Part shown: piece by piece, positions 25,833-33,878 of the stretch | How positions within the stretch are numbered: the stretch's first letter is position 1 | Layout: the number at the start of each line of letters is the position of its first letter | Origin: Formivibrio sp. | Lineage (GTDB): Bacteria; Pseudomonadota; Gammaproteobacteria; Burkholderiales; Chitinibacteraceae | NCBI GenBank assembly: GCA_031291275.1 | Contig: JARLJJ010000040.1 | Coordinates: forward strand, 1 to 60,065 | DNA: 60,065 nt | Direction: 5' to 3' | The notes under the pieces: generated by a model | The model's database searches: none | The model's input: the letters and a program-made list of their open reading frames with translations, nothing else | What the model was told of the DNA's origin: nothing | Program-made: the position numbers and the translations under genes

Positions 25833-25974
25833 CGCGCGCCTGCAACCCCTTCACTTTTCTCCCCCCAAACTCAACAGCCTTCCGAGCAAACCCGCCCACG
25901 GCCTGGGCATCCACCTGCGGTGCCTGCCGTCGCTACCTGCAAAAATCACTATACTTTTCTTGGGAGTTTTCGTC

Positions 25975-26155
25975 GTGAGCAGTCACTTGGACTACAAAAA
26001 TACTCGATGCAAACGATGGCTCAGGTGACGGCATTTTGGAAATACCGGAAGAAATACTGCGATATTTGAGCTGGGAAGAGGGCGATACGATCGATATTGA
26101 GCAAGATCCCGACAACCCGCGGCAGCTTTTGATCCGGCGAGTCGAGCAAGGGTAG
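25975..26155 (+). pseudogene. AbrB/MazE-like small regulator, frameshifted
   Basis: GTG 25975 (GGGAG eight bases upstream) opens VSSHLDYK. After the A5 run at 25996-26000 the homologous text is in the next frame: ILDANDGSGDGILEIPEEIL, then RYLSWEEGDTIDIEQD to the TAG at 26153. Removing one A joins them. This is a typical AbrB/SpoVT-fold antitoxin-like protein of about 59 aa. It could be a genuine pseudogene, a slippage-controlled gene or a sequencing error in the homopolymer. Confidence 0.65.
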
Positions 26156-26554
26156 TGTGTGTTTGCAGTGTGCTCGTCAATGACCCGAGTGCATGCAGTG
26201 TTTGTGTGCCCGCCCGTGGGGCAATCCCCTCCCGGTGTGGAAGTGTGGCGTATCGCTAGGGGAGGGCTCCGTAGTCGTTAGGACGTTCCAAGGTGCGGAC
26301 CTCGCCGCCTCAGTTGCCTCCTCAAATTCAACTGCCGTTTCTCCGGCGGTTCACAACGGTGCTAGTACGCCAACTCGGCCACTTGCACTGCCTACTCACC
26401 CGCAGTTCGCAGCCAGATATTCCTGGTCAGCTAGGCCGTACGGCAGACTTGAGGCTATTCGATCGTTAGCGATACCGCGTTGACTCAAAGAGCCAATTAT
26501 TGTTGGAATTTTGATACTTCTGGTCTGTGACGGATACCTATTGCGCAACGCCTC
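26156..26554. other. Intergenic, no gene recognised
   Basis: A 96-codon frame (26193-26483) has low-complexity Ala/Ser/Pro composition and no ribosome binding site, and is not called. Nothing else is seen before the repeat array. Confidence 0.4.
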
Positions 26555-27125
26555 GACCACGCTGGAGGCAAAGAGCCAACATTTGGGGTATCGGCTTGCG
26601 ACTCAGGCGACAGTCAGCAGGTAAAGTGCCCAAAATTGGGAGATTGGCCTGCGCTTGATATGTCGCCAGGAGGCAAAGAGCCAACATTTGGGGTATCGGC
26701 TTGCGACTCAGACGACAGTCGGCAGGCAAAGTGCCCAAATTGGGAGACTGGCCTGCGCTTGATATGTCGCCAGGAGGCAAAGAGCCAACATTTGGGGTAT
26801 CGGCTTGCGACTCAGACGACAGTCAGCAGGCAAAGTGCCCAAAATTGGGAGACTGGCCTGCGTGCGCACGATCCGTCGCCAGGAGGCAAAGAGCTAACAT
26901 TTGGGGTATCGGCTTGTGACTCAGACGACAGTCAGCAGGTAAAGTGCCCAAAATTGGGAGATTGGCCTGTGCTTGATATGTCGCCAGGAGGCAAAGAGCC
27001 AACATTTGGGGTGTCGGCTTGCGACTCAGGCGACAGTCAGCAGGTAAAGTGCCCAAAATTGGGGGATTGGCCTGCGCTCGATATGTCGCCAGGAGGCAAA
27101 GTGTCTACATTTTGGGATCGGCTTG
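26555..27125. repeat. Higher-order tandem array, ~105-bp dimeric unit (right)
   Basis: AAAGAGCCAAC-type marks recur at 26570, 26675, 26779, 26888, 26994 and 27098, giving periods of 105, 104, 109, 106 and 104. Each unit is two diverged ~53-bp monomers. B is AAAATTGGGAGATTGG...GGAGGCAAAGAGCC. A' is ATTTGGGGTATCGGC...CAGTCAGCAGGTAAAGTGCCC. The A monomer is the unit of the left array, in the same orientation. 105 bp is 35 codons and the array is open on both strands, but the translations are mere copies of the DNA period and no start signal stands out. Not CRISPR: there are no unique spacers. Confidence 0.93.
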
Positions 27126-27155
27126 CGCCGAAGTCTCTGCTGACAAGCTTCCCGG

Positions 27156-27542
27156 CTAATCGGTTAATTGCAGAATATTTCCTGGAACTTCCCGGGGTTG
27201 GCGGCAAGTTTCGCTCATGAGTTTTGCAAGTTTTGAATCTGTCTTTGCCTGTAGTATTTCCAGCTCGTTTCGACTCTTGGTGCTTGCTTTGGGTTTGGGC
27301 TGAGAAGCTCGCATTTCGCATTCTTTGGCTTGGTCAGAAGCTGACTCGATATCCGCTTGCTTCAGACGCTGATCTAGCCAGGTATAAAAAATATCGGGAT
27401 GCCAGTAGACGCGCTGAGCAATTTTATGGGGAGCAGGGAGCGTACCGTCTTTGATCCAATTTTCAACGGTGCGGATTGAAATGTTGAGGATGCCTGCAAT
27501 ATCTTCTTTGGTGAGGGGTTTGAACGGGGTCGGGAGAGTCAT
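27156..27542 (-). CDS. Helix-turn-helix protein (AlpA/MerR-like, excisionase type)
   Basis: 128 aa from the ATG at 27542. The N-terminal winged HTH (FKPLTKEDIAGILNISIRTVENWIKDGTLPAPHKIAQRVYWHPDIFYTWLDQ) is the pattern of AlpA-like/excisionase regulators of integrated elements. A charged helical tail follows. Lying between the repeat array and the tRNA-Pro scar with an integrase relic, it is probably left over from the integrated element. Confidence 0.75.
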   Translation of the reverse strand: MTLPTPFKPLTKEDIAGILNISIRTVENWIKDGTLPAPHKIAQRVYWHPDIFYTWLDQRLKQADIESASDQAKECEMRASQPKPKASTKSRNELEILQAKTDSKLAKLMSETCRQPREVPGNILQLTD

Positions 27543-27771
27543 GATGCGAGACACAATGAGTTATGGTCTTGTGTATAGTCACAATCATCATGCATGATGC
27601 TGTCGTGCGCGCGCTATACTCGTTGAGCCTTGCTGAGTTGGTGGCAATTTGGTGGGAAATGAGGGTGGCACACTCCTGCGCGAAGCTACGCGCAGGTAAG
27701 CGCAATATGACGCAACTTGTTGATTTATATAGAACCGAAAATTGGCGGAGCACCGTATTAGGCAGGGTGAT

Positions 27772-27821
27772 TTACGTTCGGGACGTAGAGGCCGGAGGTT
27801 CGAATCCTCTCACCCCGACCA
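27772..27821 (+). pseudogene. 3' half of tRNA-Pro(CGG), likely attachment-site scar
   Basis: Anticodon arm TTACG-TTCGGGA-CGTAG (27772-27788, anticodon CGG), variable loop, T-arm GGAGG-TTCGAAT-CCTCT and acceptor CACCCCG-A-CCA ending at 27821 are intact. The matching 5' half (acceptor CGGGGTG, D-arm) is absent; unrelated DNA replaces it. A 3' tRNA half is the standard scar left by tRNA-targeting integrases. Confidence 0.85.
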
Positions 27822-27834
27822 GGTTTATGTATAC

Positions 27835-27864
27835 AAAACAGCGGGTTATTTGCCCGCTGTTTTT
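27835..27864 (+). terminator. Rho-independent terminator after the tRNA-Pro scar
   Basis: AAAACAGCGGG (27835-27845) pairs with CCCGCTGTTTT (27853-27863), followed by further Ts. It is a canonical terminator with an A-run on the left arm, so it would also work leftwards. Its position suggests the original tRNA terminator. Confidence 0.85.
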
Positions 27865-28032
27865 GTTTGTACAGAGCGCTAGTGGCAAATCTGTGGCAGT
27901 TGCCATCTGGTTCGCCATCGAAAGAAGAGTGTCCGCAATTACAGGCACTTTTTCCCGCGCAGTCATTTCGGCGACAAATCCTAGTTGCAACTTCACCCTA
28001 TACCGTGCTCCTCAATAAATTGGAGCATGGAC

Positions 28033-28225
28033 ATGGCGTCCATCGAGAACCGCTCGCACCACCAAGTCTCGGTCAAGCACTGTGACGACCTCACCAAAAC
28101 CTTTGTGCACAATGCCAAGAAGAAAGCTGAAGCCTACTGCCAGTCTTTGAGTGCATAGGGGTTCAAACAAAGCTACTGCAGAATCTTTTCGGTCAAGGCG
28201 CGCCAATCGACACATCTTGGCGAAT
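28033..28225 (+). pseudogene. Tyrosine integrase N-terminal remnant
   Basis: ATG 28033 opens MASIENRSHHQVSVKHCDDL, then TKTFVHNAKKKAEAYCQSLSA, matching the start of betaproteobacterial phage-type integrases (MASI-x-VSVKNRxDLTxxFPY...AEAY). A TAG replaces CAG in 'AQGFK', and more stops follow after about 30 codons (GFKQSYCRIFSVKAR). The catalytic domain is gone. It lies just downstream of the tRNA-Pro scar, the expected place for an element's int gene. Confidence 0.75.
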
Positions 28226-29005
28226 AGAGGTGGCGCCGGGCAAGTTGAGTTTTGCCGCTCATGTTGGTGTGTCATGCTGCGCTCACTGGTACGGATTGAG
28301 TTGAGGGGTGGGCAGTGCAGTGGCCGTACGCTGCCCAAGTCTATCTTGCCGTAGCGAGCAAGATTTACTTTTATGATTTCCTATGCGGTGTTCCTGCAAC
28401 GGAAGGAACAGCCACTTTCCAAAAACGGAATTGCCAGATGAAAGCCTTCTCTTGCTTGGCTACGCGCAACCAGATCTTGTGATGCCATGTTAAAAATGCA
28501 GGTGATCTGCCCCAGCAACTGTTATTTACTATGGCCAAAATGCTTACTGTATCTATCTGAATTAGTTCATGACCGAACTGCACGCTGCATCGATAGAAAA
28601 CGTGGCAAAAAATAATTTGGCGCAAAAAACCACGGCATTCTTACTGAGAATATTGGGATGAGGTCGCGTAGCTTGGTTGCTGCTTGCAGCTCGTAGGCAT
28701 TCGGTGGGTGTTAATTTTTGGCAAAAAGCATCAACTTTTGTTGTGTTAGTGGTAACCATGCCGTTTGCACTTAGCATTTATGCAATTGGGGCATGGTAGA
28801 ATCTGCCGCCAGAATTCGTCCAGCCTAGCTAGCTTTATAAGCGTTTGTTCGATGTTATTTGGGCAAAATAGTTTACCTTTTACTGGCTCCGGCCAAGCTG
28901 ACTAAGTCGTGATTTATGGGCGTTTGGCGTTTTTGTATTGTGTAATGCTGTTACTGCGTGTTTTTCGTGACCGTGTATCAATAGCTTCTTTACATCAAGG
29001 TGGGA
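28226..29005. other. Long leader region before the polysaccharide operon
   Basis: No intact gene. The first ~150 bp may be decayed integrase sequence. The rest (28550-29005) is moderately AT-rich with no reading frame worth calling, and presumably contains the promoter of the 28-kb polysaccharide operon. I did not find a convincing ops/JUMPstart element. Confidence 0.4.
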
Positions 29006-31306
29006 ATGGTCGGTATGTTTGATCAAATGAAAAAAGTATTTTTGGTCGGAGCCCTGATTGTGGCCCCCTCTGCCTATGCGATCTCGTCACCCTCTGCGTG
29101 TCTTTCCGGAACCGGTGATTGCCAGACTTATGGCACCCAATCCTCTGGTGCAACGACTGATTCTCAGGTACCGCAATTACGGCAGTCGCTTCTTGTTGAT
29201 CCCAATGGGAATAGCACCGCTTTTATGCCTGCAATGAAACCCAGCCAGTCTGTACCAGTCAAGCCGGTTTCGTGTGCCCGTCCAGGTGAGCTAAATGATT
29301 TTCAGAAATACCTTTGCCGCTCTGCCGCAGTGGCGCTACCGGTATTTGGTCAGCGAATGTTTGCTGAAGGTGGAAGCCCGTTTGCACCCATACAAGCTAT
29401 GCCTGTCGGCCCGGATTATGTGTTGAATGTGGGGGATGAATTCACCTTGCGCACCTGGGGGCAGTTGGATGCTGAGTTAACTTTAACGGTGGACCGTAGT
29501 GGTCAGGTTTTTGTCCCACGGGTCGGTAATATCAGCGTGGTAGGCGTGCAGTTTGGCGATCTTAAGGGATATTTGACCAATGAAATTGGCCGTGTATTCC
29601 GTAATTTTTCATTGGCAGTTACCATGGGTCAATTGCGTCCTGCGCAAGTCTTTGTGATGGGTTATGCCCAGAAGCCTGGCAGCTATACGCTCGGAGCCCT
29701 TTCTACGGTAGTGAATGCGCTGTTTGCCGCTGGCGGGCCGAGTGAAGCCGGCTCGATGCGGCATATTCAACTTAAACGTGGCAATAAGGTTGTCAGCGAA
29801 CTGGATTTGTACGATTTGCTGCTGAAGGGAGATAAGTCGTCTGATTTGCGGCTCTCTTCCGGCGACGTTATCTATATTCCAGCCACAGGGCCACAAGTGG
29901 CGATTCATGGCAGTGTACGTGTTCCCGCTATTTATGAACTAAAAGACCATGAATCGCTCAAGGATTTGATTGATCTGGCGGGTGGTGTACGGCAATTAGC
30001 GCAAGACGGTGCCGTGTCGGTTGAGCGAGTGGTGGAACAAAAGGGCCGCGTGGTTGAATCCATGCCGCTTAAAAAAGCGGCTGACTTTGCAATGCGAGGT
30101 GGCGATATTGCCCAGCTCTATGAGCTGACTTCACGTGTGGATCAAGTGGTTTCATTGCGCGGTAACGTGGCGCAACCTGTGCGGCTGAATTGGCATCAGG
30201 GCATGAAGGTCAGTGATCTGATTACCAGCCGGGAAATGTTGCAAGCGCAAAATTATTGGGAAAACAAAACCCGTGGTGATGCGGATTCCGTCCTTGATCA
30301 GAACAATGCAGTGGCCAAGACGGCGCACGGGTCTCGCGCAGATTTGAATGAAATCAACTGGGATTACGCCATGATTGAGCGGGTGAATCCAGTTGATTTG
30401 AGCACACGATTGGTTTCCTTCAATTTGGCCAAAGCGCTGGATAAAGACCCTGCTAATGATCTGGTGCTGGAATCTGGCGATATCCTGAATATTTTCAGTA
30501 AAGCCGATATTCAACAAAATAGTGTTAAGCGTACCCGTTTTGTACGGTTGGAAGGCGAAGTGGCTGTGCCTGGATTTTACGAAGTGAAAGACGGCGAAAC
30601 GCTGCGCGATTTGGTGAAACGCATAGGCGGATTGAGCCCAAGCGCATACCTTTTTGGTGCTGAATTCGACCGTGAATCTGTTCGCGTCAAACAGCAGGCT
30701 GAGCTGGAAAAATATGCCGATGATCTGAAACAATCAGCCAACCGCCAAGCATCCGAGCAGTCGATCAACGCAGTGCGCAGCGAGAGCGTGATGGGTGCAC
30801 AAATCCAGTCTCAACAAACCCAGGCGCTGGCAGACAAGCTCAAGACCCTGCGCGCGACAGGCCGTATCGTGCTCGGCTTGAAACCAGAAGATTCCACACT
30901 TCAAGCATTACCCAAACTGGAGCTGGAAGATGGCGACCGTCTATTTGTACCGCATATTCCTGGCACAGTGGATGTGATGGGTTCGATTTATAGCCGCAAC
31001 AATGCCTTTATGTTTGAGCGTGGCAAACGGATTGAAGACTACCTGCGTCTAGCGGGTGGCCCTACTGAAAATGCCGAAGAGGGCAGTATCCATGTGATTC
31101 GCGCAGATGGTTCGGTGATCAGTGCCAAGCAACAGTCCTCGCTTGCTTTCTGGCACTCTTTCGATAGTACGGCAGCCTTGCCAGGCGACACCATCATCGT
31201 GCCAGAGAAGGTCGACCGCTCCAGCTTTACCAAGAACTTGATGGACTGGACGCAAATCCTCTCCAACTTTGGTCTTGGCGCAGCCGCCATCAAAACACTT
31301 AAATAA
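29006..31306 (+). CDS. wza: SLBB-domain outer-membrane polysaccharide export protein (Wza/OPX-like)
   Basis: 766 aa from ATG 29006 (AAGGTGG upstream). Signal peptide KKVFLVGALIVAPSAYA|ISS. Then a poly_export domain (YVLNVGDEFTLRTWGQLDAELTLTVDRSGQVFVPRVG) and repeated SLBB domains: VFVMGYAQKPGSYTLGALSTV, VAIHGSVRVPAIYELKD, VRLEGEVAVPGFYEVKDGETLRDLVKRIGG, VDVMGSIYSRNNAFMFERGK. Much longer than Wza (~380 aa) and without an obvious lipobox, so it is a large OPX variant. It would form the outer-membrane exit for the polymer. First gene of the locus. Confidence 0.92.
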   Translation: MVGMFDQMKKVFLVGALIVAPSAYAISSPSACLSGTGDCQTYGTQSSGATTDSQVPQLRQSLLVDPNGNSTAFMPAMKPSQSVPVKPVSCARPGELNDFQKYLCRSAAVALPVFGQRMFAEGGSPFAPIQAMPVGPDYVLNVGDEFTLRTWGQLDAELTLTVDRSGQVFVPRVGNISVVGVQFGDLKGYLTNEIGRVFRNFSLAVTMGQLRPAQVFVMGYAQKPGSYTLGALSTVVNALFAAGGPSEAGSMRHIQLKRGNKVVSELDLYDLLLKGDKSSDLRLSSGDVIYIPATGPQVAIHGSVRVPAIYELKDHESLKDLIDLAGGVRQLAQDGAVSVERVVEQKGRVVESMPLKKAADFAMRGGDIAQLYELTSRVDQVVSLRGNVAQPVRLNWHQGMKVSDLITSREMLQAQNYWENKTRGDADSVLDQNNAVAKTAHGSRADLNEINWDYAMIERVNPVDLSTRLVSFNLAKALDKDPANDLVLESGDILNIFSKADIQQNSVKRTRFVRLEGEVAVPGFYEVKDGETLRDLVKRIGGLSPSAYLFGAEFDRESVRVKQQAELEKYADDLKQSANRQASEQSINAVRSESVMGAQIQSQQTQALADKLKTLRATGRIVLGLKPEDSTLQALPKLELEDGDRLFVPHIPGTVDVMGSIYSRNNAFMFERGKRIEDYLRLAGGPTENAEEGSIHVIRADGSVISAKQQSSLAFWHSFDSTAALPGDTIIVPEKVDRSSFTKNLMDWTQILSNFGLGAAAIKTLK

Positions 31307-31310
31307 AACC

Positions 31311-31335
31311 AGTGCCGGCCTAGTTCGCCGGCACT
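31311..31335 (+). terminator. GC hairpin between wza-like and wzz-like genes
   Basis: AGTGCCGGC (31311-31319) pairs perfectly with GCCGGCACT (31327-31335), 7-nt loop, followed by TTCTTG. The short, interrupted T-run suggests partial termination or mRNA stabilisation rather than a full stop, since downstream genes continue in the same direction. Confidence 0.6.
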
Positions 31336-31359
31336 TTCTTGTACAGGTAAATTAACCCA

Positions 31360-32565
31360 ATGAGTTCTCAGGAAAACACTGCTGCATTGCCCCAGCCGGA
31401 GATGGATGATGAAATCAGCCTGCTCGATTTGCTGATTGTATTGGTGCGACATAAACGCTTACTGATTAGCATGCCCGTTGCTTTTGCCGCACTGGCTTTG
31501 CTTTATGGTTTGGTCGCAAAGCCAGTGTTTGAAGCCAATACCACAATATTGCCCCCACAACAGCAGCAATCCGGTGCAGCAATGATGCTGTCATCTCTAG
31601 GTGGTTTGGCCGGTGGTGCGGGCGCTGCACTGGGCATTAAAAACCCCAATGACCTCTACATTGCCATGCTGCAAAGCAGGGTTGTAACCGACAAGTTGAT
31701 TGCTCGGTTCAAACTCAAGGACCTTTACGAAGCCAAGACCATGACGGATACGCGTCTTGCTCTGGCAGGGAATAGCAAAATCTCCAGTGGCAAAGATGGA
31801 TTGATCTCCATCGCAGTGGAAGATCAATCGCCCCTATTGGCAGCACAAATTGCTAATGCCTATGTGGAAGAGTTGCGCGATTTAAGCAAAACACTAGCGG
31901 TTACCGAAGCAGGGCAACGCCGACAGTTTTTTGAAAACCAACTTAATAAGACTCGGCAAGATCTAACGATTGCAGAAGTTGCTTTAAAGAAATTGCAGGA
32001 AAAAACCGGTGTAATGCAGTTTGAGGCACAAGGCCAAGCCACGGTAGATGCACTGGCTGGATTGCGTGCCCAGATCACAGCTAGGCAAGTGCAGATGGCC
32101 GCGATGAAAAATTTCGTTACGGAACAAAATCCGGATTACCAACGGGTAAAAGCGGAGATGGGTGGCTTGCAACAACAATTGAATACTTTGACCAAAGGTG
32201 GCAATGACGACGATATCTTGATATCACGCGCCAAAGCGCCGGAGATCGCGGTGGAATATCTTCGCAAGGTGCGAGATCTTAAATACCAGGAAACCTTGTT
32301 TGATCTGATGTCCAAACAATATGAGCTAGCCAAACTGGACGAAGCAAAGGATGGTGCCAGCATTCAAATTCTGGATGTTGCTACACCACCGGAACGGAAA
32401 TCCAAGCCAAAGCGTGCCTTGTTGATTCTGTTGGCAGGGATGGGAGGATTTTTCCTGGCCTGCATAAGCGCATTTGTGCGGGAAGCGCTTAAAAAGAGCT
32501 GCGCGGATAAAGAAAGTAACCGGCGCTGGGCAGAGCTTGTCAATGCTTGGCGCGGCCATGAGTGA
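31360..32565 (+). CDS. wzz: Wzz/GNVR chain-length determinant (polysaccharide co-polymerase)
   Basis: 401 aa. Cytoplasmic N-terminus (EMDDEISLLDLLIVLVRHKRLL), TM1 at ~35-55, long periplasmic coiled-coil arm (LSKTLAVTEAGQRRQFFENQLNKTRQDLTIAEVALKKLQEKTG), GNVR-like ending (LDVATPPERKSKPKRALLILLAGMGGFFLACISAFVREAL) with TM2. No BY-kinase domain. It sets the polymer length made by Wzy. Its stop region overlaps the start of mntA. Confidence 0.92.
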   Translation: MSSQENTAALPQPEMDDEISLLDLLIVLVRHKRLLISMPVAFAALALLYGLVAKPVFEANTTILPPQQQQSGAAMMLSSLGGLAGGAGAALGIKNPNDLYIAMLQSRVVTDKLIARFKLKDLYEAKTMTDTRLALAGNSKISSGKDGLISIAVEDQSPLLAAQIANAYVEELRDLSKTLAVTEAGQRRQFFENQLNKTRQDLTIAEVALKKLQEKTGVMQFEAQGQATVDALAGLRAQITARQVQMAAMKNFVTEQNPDYQRVKAEMGGLQQQLNTLTKGGNDDDILISRAKAPEIAVEYLRKVRDLKYQETLFDLMSKQYELAKLDEAKDGASIQILDVATPPERKSKPKRALLILLAGMGGFFLACISAFVREALKKSCADKESNRRWAELVNAWRGHE

Positions 32566-32947
32566 TAGCCGGTTTGAATCATTGCAAAAATGCCTGGACG
32601 GCAATCCGCAAGTAATCCTTGCTGTGGTTGTTGGTAGCCGTGCGGATGGCCTGGCTCGCGAGGATAGCGATTGGGATCTGGCTATACTGACGGATCCCTC
32701 ATTACCGGCCATGGCGCGGTTCGACGAACTGCAACGTTTGCAGTGGTCTCTTGCTGCAGAAGCAGGCATCCCGGTAGAACGGCTTGATCTGATCGATTTA
32801 AGCGCGGCCGGTTTGGCGATGCGAGAACAGGTGGCCAATCATGGCTTGTTGTTGAAGGGCGAGAACACCTTGGCTTGGAGTCATTTTCTGGTGCGTACCT
32901 GGCGGGAACTGGAAGAATTTACCTGGGAGCAACAACATGCAGCTTGA
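32558..32947 (+). CDS. mntA: MntA-like minimal nucleotidyltransferase antitoxin
   Basis: 129 aa from ATG 32558, overlapping the wzz end. The NTase signature GSRADGLAREDSDWDLAIL (residues 26-44, metal ligands D38 and D40) is the MNT hallmark. MntA antitoxins polyadenylylate the HepT toxin next to the active-site Tyr. It overlaps hepT by 11 bp. The module is inserted inside a sugar operon, co-directional and probably co-transcribed. Confidence 0.9.
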   Translation: MSDSRFESLQKCLDGNPQVILAVVVGSRADGLAREDSDWDLAILTDPSLPAMARFDELQRLQWSLAAEAGIPVERLDLIDLSAAGLAMREQVANHGLLLKGENTLAWSHFLVRTWRELEEFTWEQQHAA

Positions 32948-33449
32948 TATTTACCAGGCAGAAACCGCAGCGCATGCGGCCAAACAGGATCTTATCCTGC
33001 AGGAAGCACGTCAGAATCTGGAAAATGCCGGACACTTGAGCGCGTTGGAATTTTCTGGGGCAGTACATGCTTTGCAGGTATTGGTGGAAAACGCCATTGG
33101 TAAATCCAAGCACTGGCTAATAGCGCTGAAGCTGCCCGTGCCAGTGAGTGCCTATGATGCGTTTACGCTTTTGCAGCAAAAGCAGTTGATTGCCTCCGAT
33201 GATCTGGCCGCGTGGCAGCGCGCTATTGGGCTGCGCAACCGGATTGTGTATGACTACCTGAATTTGAATGACGATGTGATTTATCAGTTGATTCAAACCG
33301 ATGCATATCGCTTCATGATTGATTTTTTGAATCGCCTCATTGAAACATCATCGAGGGAAAATTTTATTGAAAGTGTCGTCATTCCGGGCTTGGCCCGGAA
33401 TCCAGGGTTTTGCTTGGGTATCTCTGGATTCCGGCCCCGATGGGAATGA
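32937..33449 (+). CDS. hepT: HepT-like toxin, catalytic His replaced and tail altered
   Basis: 170 aa. HEPN fold (YQAETAAHAAKQDLILQEARQNL, VHALQVLVENAIGKSKHW) with the motif region RNRIVYDY at 100-107. The canonical Rx4-6HxY RNase motif has Tyr at the His position (105), so nuclease activity is likely lost or changed. The last ~24 residues (VVIPGLARNPGFCLGISGFRPRWE) are a translation of a REP-like palindromic element that supplies the stop codon, so the native C-terminus has been replaced. Confidence 0.82.
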   Translation: MQLDIYQAETAAHAAKQDLILQEARQNLENAGHLSALEFSGAVHALQVLVENAIGKSKHWLIALKLPVPVSAYDAFTLLQQKQLIASDDLAAWQRAIGLRNRIVYDYLNLNDDVIYQLIQTDAYRFMIDFLNRLIETSSRENFIESVVIPGLARNPGFCLGISGFRPRWE

Positions 33450-33452
33450 CGA
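33376..33452. repeat. REP-like palindromic element at the hepT 3' end
   Basis: TCGTCATTCC (33376-33385) and GGAATGACGA (33443-33452) are inverted termini, with inner matches GGAATCCAG and CTGGATTCC. This is the familiar 'GTCATTCC...CTGGATTCC...GGAATGAC' interspersed palindrome of proteobacteria. It overlaps the end of hepT. Confidence 0.85.
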
Positions 33453-33546
33453 TCCAAAACAAATTATGCAGCACGAGGTAAATTAACCATAAAGGTGAAG
33501 AGAAGTGACTACCCCTTCCGACTTGCTAATTACCACTCGCCACTAA

Positions 33547-33640
33547 CCTAAACGCAAGGACATCATCCTCGCAGGGGGCTCTGGCTCCCGGCTTTACCCC
33601 GCGACGATTGCGGTGAGCAAACAGCTGCTGCAGATCTACA
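33547..33640 (+). pseudogene. rmlA (glucose-1-phosphate thymidylyltransferase) 5' fragment
   Basis: The frame reads [20 protein letters not shown], then [10 protein letters not shown]: the nucleotide-binding N-terminus of RmlA ([32 protein letters not shown]). It stops matching after about 31 codons and has no start codon (TAA just upstream). A scar of a lost dTDP-sugar gene. Confidence 0.85.
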
Positions 33641-33682
33641 ATCAGGCAAGCTCAAGCCACATATGCTCCAAGCGCACTGGCC

Positions 33683-33844
33683 ATGGACCATACCGATGGT
33701 TTGAGCGTGGAATTCGCTGACTGGCGCTTCAACTTACGCATGTCGAATACCGAGCCGGTGATCAGGTTGAATGTGGAAAGCCGAATGGATGTAGAACTAA
33801 TGCAGGCAAAGACAGTAGAATTACTGGCTTTAATTAGAGTTTGA
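33683..33844 (+). pseudogene. manB (phosphomannomutase) 3' fragment
   Basis: 53 codons: [20 protein letters not shown], then [29 protein letters not shown], stop. This is the conserved C-terminal domain of ManB/CpsG phosphomannomutase. It lies 35 bp upstream of gmd, exactly where manB sits in GDP-mannose-derived sugar operons. GDP-mannose supply must now come from elsewhere in the genome. Confidence 0.88.
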
Positions 33845-33878
33845 TTAATTAATTTAAGTTGATTGTGAGCAGAAAAGA

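Noticed and set aside
26555-27125. CRISPR array
   Set aside because: Units are contiguous diverged copies without unique spacers, and no cas genes are near.
26636-27220. Repeat protein encoded by the right array
   Set aside because: The 105-bp period keeps frames open on both strands by chance, but units of 104, 106 and 109 bp break the register, no ribosome binding site is seen, and the left array (53 bp) cannot code the same protein.
27772-27996. Minus-strand ORF ending GVRGFEPPASTSRT
   Set aside because: The end is the translated complement of the tRNA-Pro fragment, a well-known annotation artefact.
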